Assembly: GCA_026196105.1 (NCBI GenBank) | Contig: JAPHRK010000036.1 | Span: forward strand, 1 to 64,000 | DNA: 64,000 nt | Origin: Rhodospirillales bacterium | GTDB taxonomy: Bacteria; Pseudomonadota; Alphaproteobacteria; Rhodospirillales; JAPHRK01 | Direction of reading: 5' to 3' | Shown: positions 63,488-64,000 of the stretch, piece by piece | Position numbering within the stretch: position 1 is the stretch's first letter | Layout: each line of letters opens with the position of its first letter | Notes under the pieces: generated by a model | The model's database searches: none | What the model was told of the DNA's origin: nothing | The model's input: only the letters and a program-made list of their open reading frames with translations | Position numbers and translations under genes: made by a program

Positions 63488-64000
63488 CTAGCTTAATACT
63501 AAGTCATCGCGGTGGATAAGTTCTTTGCGGCCGATGTAACCAAGCAGGTTTTCAAACTCACTACTTTTGCGACCAATGATCTGTCGGGCATCTGACGAGG
63601 GGTAGGTTATCAAACCGCGGCCAAGTTCTTTCCCGTCGCCATCAACAATAGTGACAGCCGCACCCCGTTCAAATTCACCTTCAATAGCTTTCACACCCGC
63701 AGGTAAAAGGCTTTTTCCGGCATTCAGGGCTTTCAAAGCTCCTGCGTCAACCACAACTTTCCCTGCAGATTTAAGGGTGCCTGAAATCCATTGTTTACGG
63801 GCTCCAGCAGGGGTGGAAGATGGCAAGAACCAACTACACCGTCCCCCCTCGATCATCCGGTTTAAAGGGTTTAAGCCTTCGCCAGGGGCAATGACCATTC
63901 GGCAACCTGCATTCATAGCAATACGGGCCGCGGCAATCTTGGTCACCATCCCACCAGAGCCATAACTGGTGCCTGAGCCCCCGGCCATGGCTTCGATCTC
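63488..64000 (-). CDS. proB: Glutamate 5-kinase, C-terminal fragment
   Basis: Only the last 170 residues are in the window; the gene runs off the right edge. GSGTSYGSGGMVTKIAAARIAMNAGC is the kinase-fold nucleotide/substrate loop of ProB, and the last about 80 residues form the PUA domain (VVVDAGALKALNAGKSLLPAGVKAIEGEFERGAAVTIVDGDG split). ProB phosphorylates glutamate as the first, feedback-controlled step of proline synthesis. Confidence 0.95.
   Translation of the reverse strand, partial: EIEAMAGGSGTSYGSGGMVTKIAAARIAMNAGCRMVIAPGEGLNPLNRMIEGGRCSWFLPSSTPAGARKQWISGTLKSAGKVVVDAGALKALNAGKSLLPAGVKAIEGEFERGAAVTIVDGDGKELGRGLITYPSSDARQIIGRKSSEFENLLGYIGRKELIHRDDLVLS

Noticed and set aside
1-64000. 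CRISPR arrays, tRNA genes, insertion sequences or prophage genes
   Set aside because: No regularly spaced repeats, no cloverleaf-like T-arm signatures in the gaps, and no transposase, integrase or phage structural genes were seen.

Overview
The window looks like the chromosome of an alphaproteobacterium, most likely Rhodospirillales-like and of modest GC (mid-40s by eye). The reasons are an ethylmalonyl-CoA pathway cluster, the gene orders argH-lptM-lysA and proB-x-proA-nadD-rsfS-rlmH, a divergent CheZ, DUF1127 and Sel1-repeat proteins, and the two-subunit glycyl-tRNA synthetase. There are no rRNA or tRNA genes, insertion sequences, prophage genes or CRISPR arrays. Most of the window is vertically inherited core and metabolic sequence.

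Region 1 (1-6.1 kb) is an acetyl-CoA/C2 assimilation block. It holds the start of etfB, a PduO-type cobalamin adenosyltransferase, methylsuccinyl-CoA dehydrogenase (mcd) and crotonyl-CoA carboxylase/reductase (ccr) on the minus strand, with ethylmalonyl-CoA mutase (ecm) divergent. These fit together: Ccr makes ethylmalonyl-CoA, Ecm is an AdoCbl enzyme fed by the adenosyltransferase, Mcd oxidises methylsuccinyl-CoA, and ETF takes its electrons. Region 2 (6.1-19 kb) is a mixed block: a hypothetical, a MarR regulator, a Sel1 protein, an aryl/acyl-CoA ligase, a DUF1127 protein, an M24B aminopeptidase P, CheZ, a LysR regulator/monooxygenase pair, a TlpA-like thioredoxin and argH-lptM-lysA.

Region 3 (19-32.6 kb) has a hybrid histidine kinase translationally coupled to an HD-GYP response regulator, glyQS, pyruvate phosphate dikinase, an Atm1-type ABC exporter, an ArsC/Spx-like protein, a frameshifted and truncated Crp/Fnr gene, a Sel1 protein and a small lipoprotein. 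Region 4 (32.7-37.8 kb) is a polar amino-acid ABC importer, a gene-poor stretch, a cold-shock protein with a long leader, and a 2OG-Fe(II) oxygenase.

Region 5 (37.9-47.5 kb) is one long minus-strand operon of cell-surface glycan genes: five glycosyltransferases with overlapping ends, an asparagine-synthetase-like amidotransferase, a very acidic unknown protein, a dihydroorotase-like amidohydrolase and a GNAT acetyltransferase. Region 6 (47.6-64 kb) contains a solute-binding protein, a GST, a 3-hydroxyacyl-CoA dehydrogenase, a single-chain pyruvate:ferredoxin oxidoreductase, an amidase-SDR pair, a multi-PAS hybrid kinase, and the proB-proA-nadD-rsfS-rlmH cluster.

I did not find a clearly new multi-gene system. 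The points most worth a second look are: an apparent AUA start codon in rsfS; the degenerating Crp-like gene; TTTGCAAA-like sites at both ccr and ecm promoters; the dihydroorotase-like protein lacking the first metal-binding His, inside a glycan operon; the acidic protein with repeated FliM-like short motifs; and a palindrome-rich nifJ upstream region.
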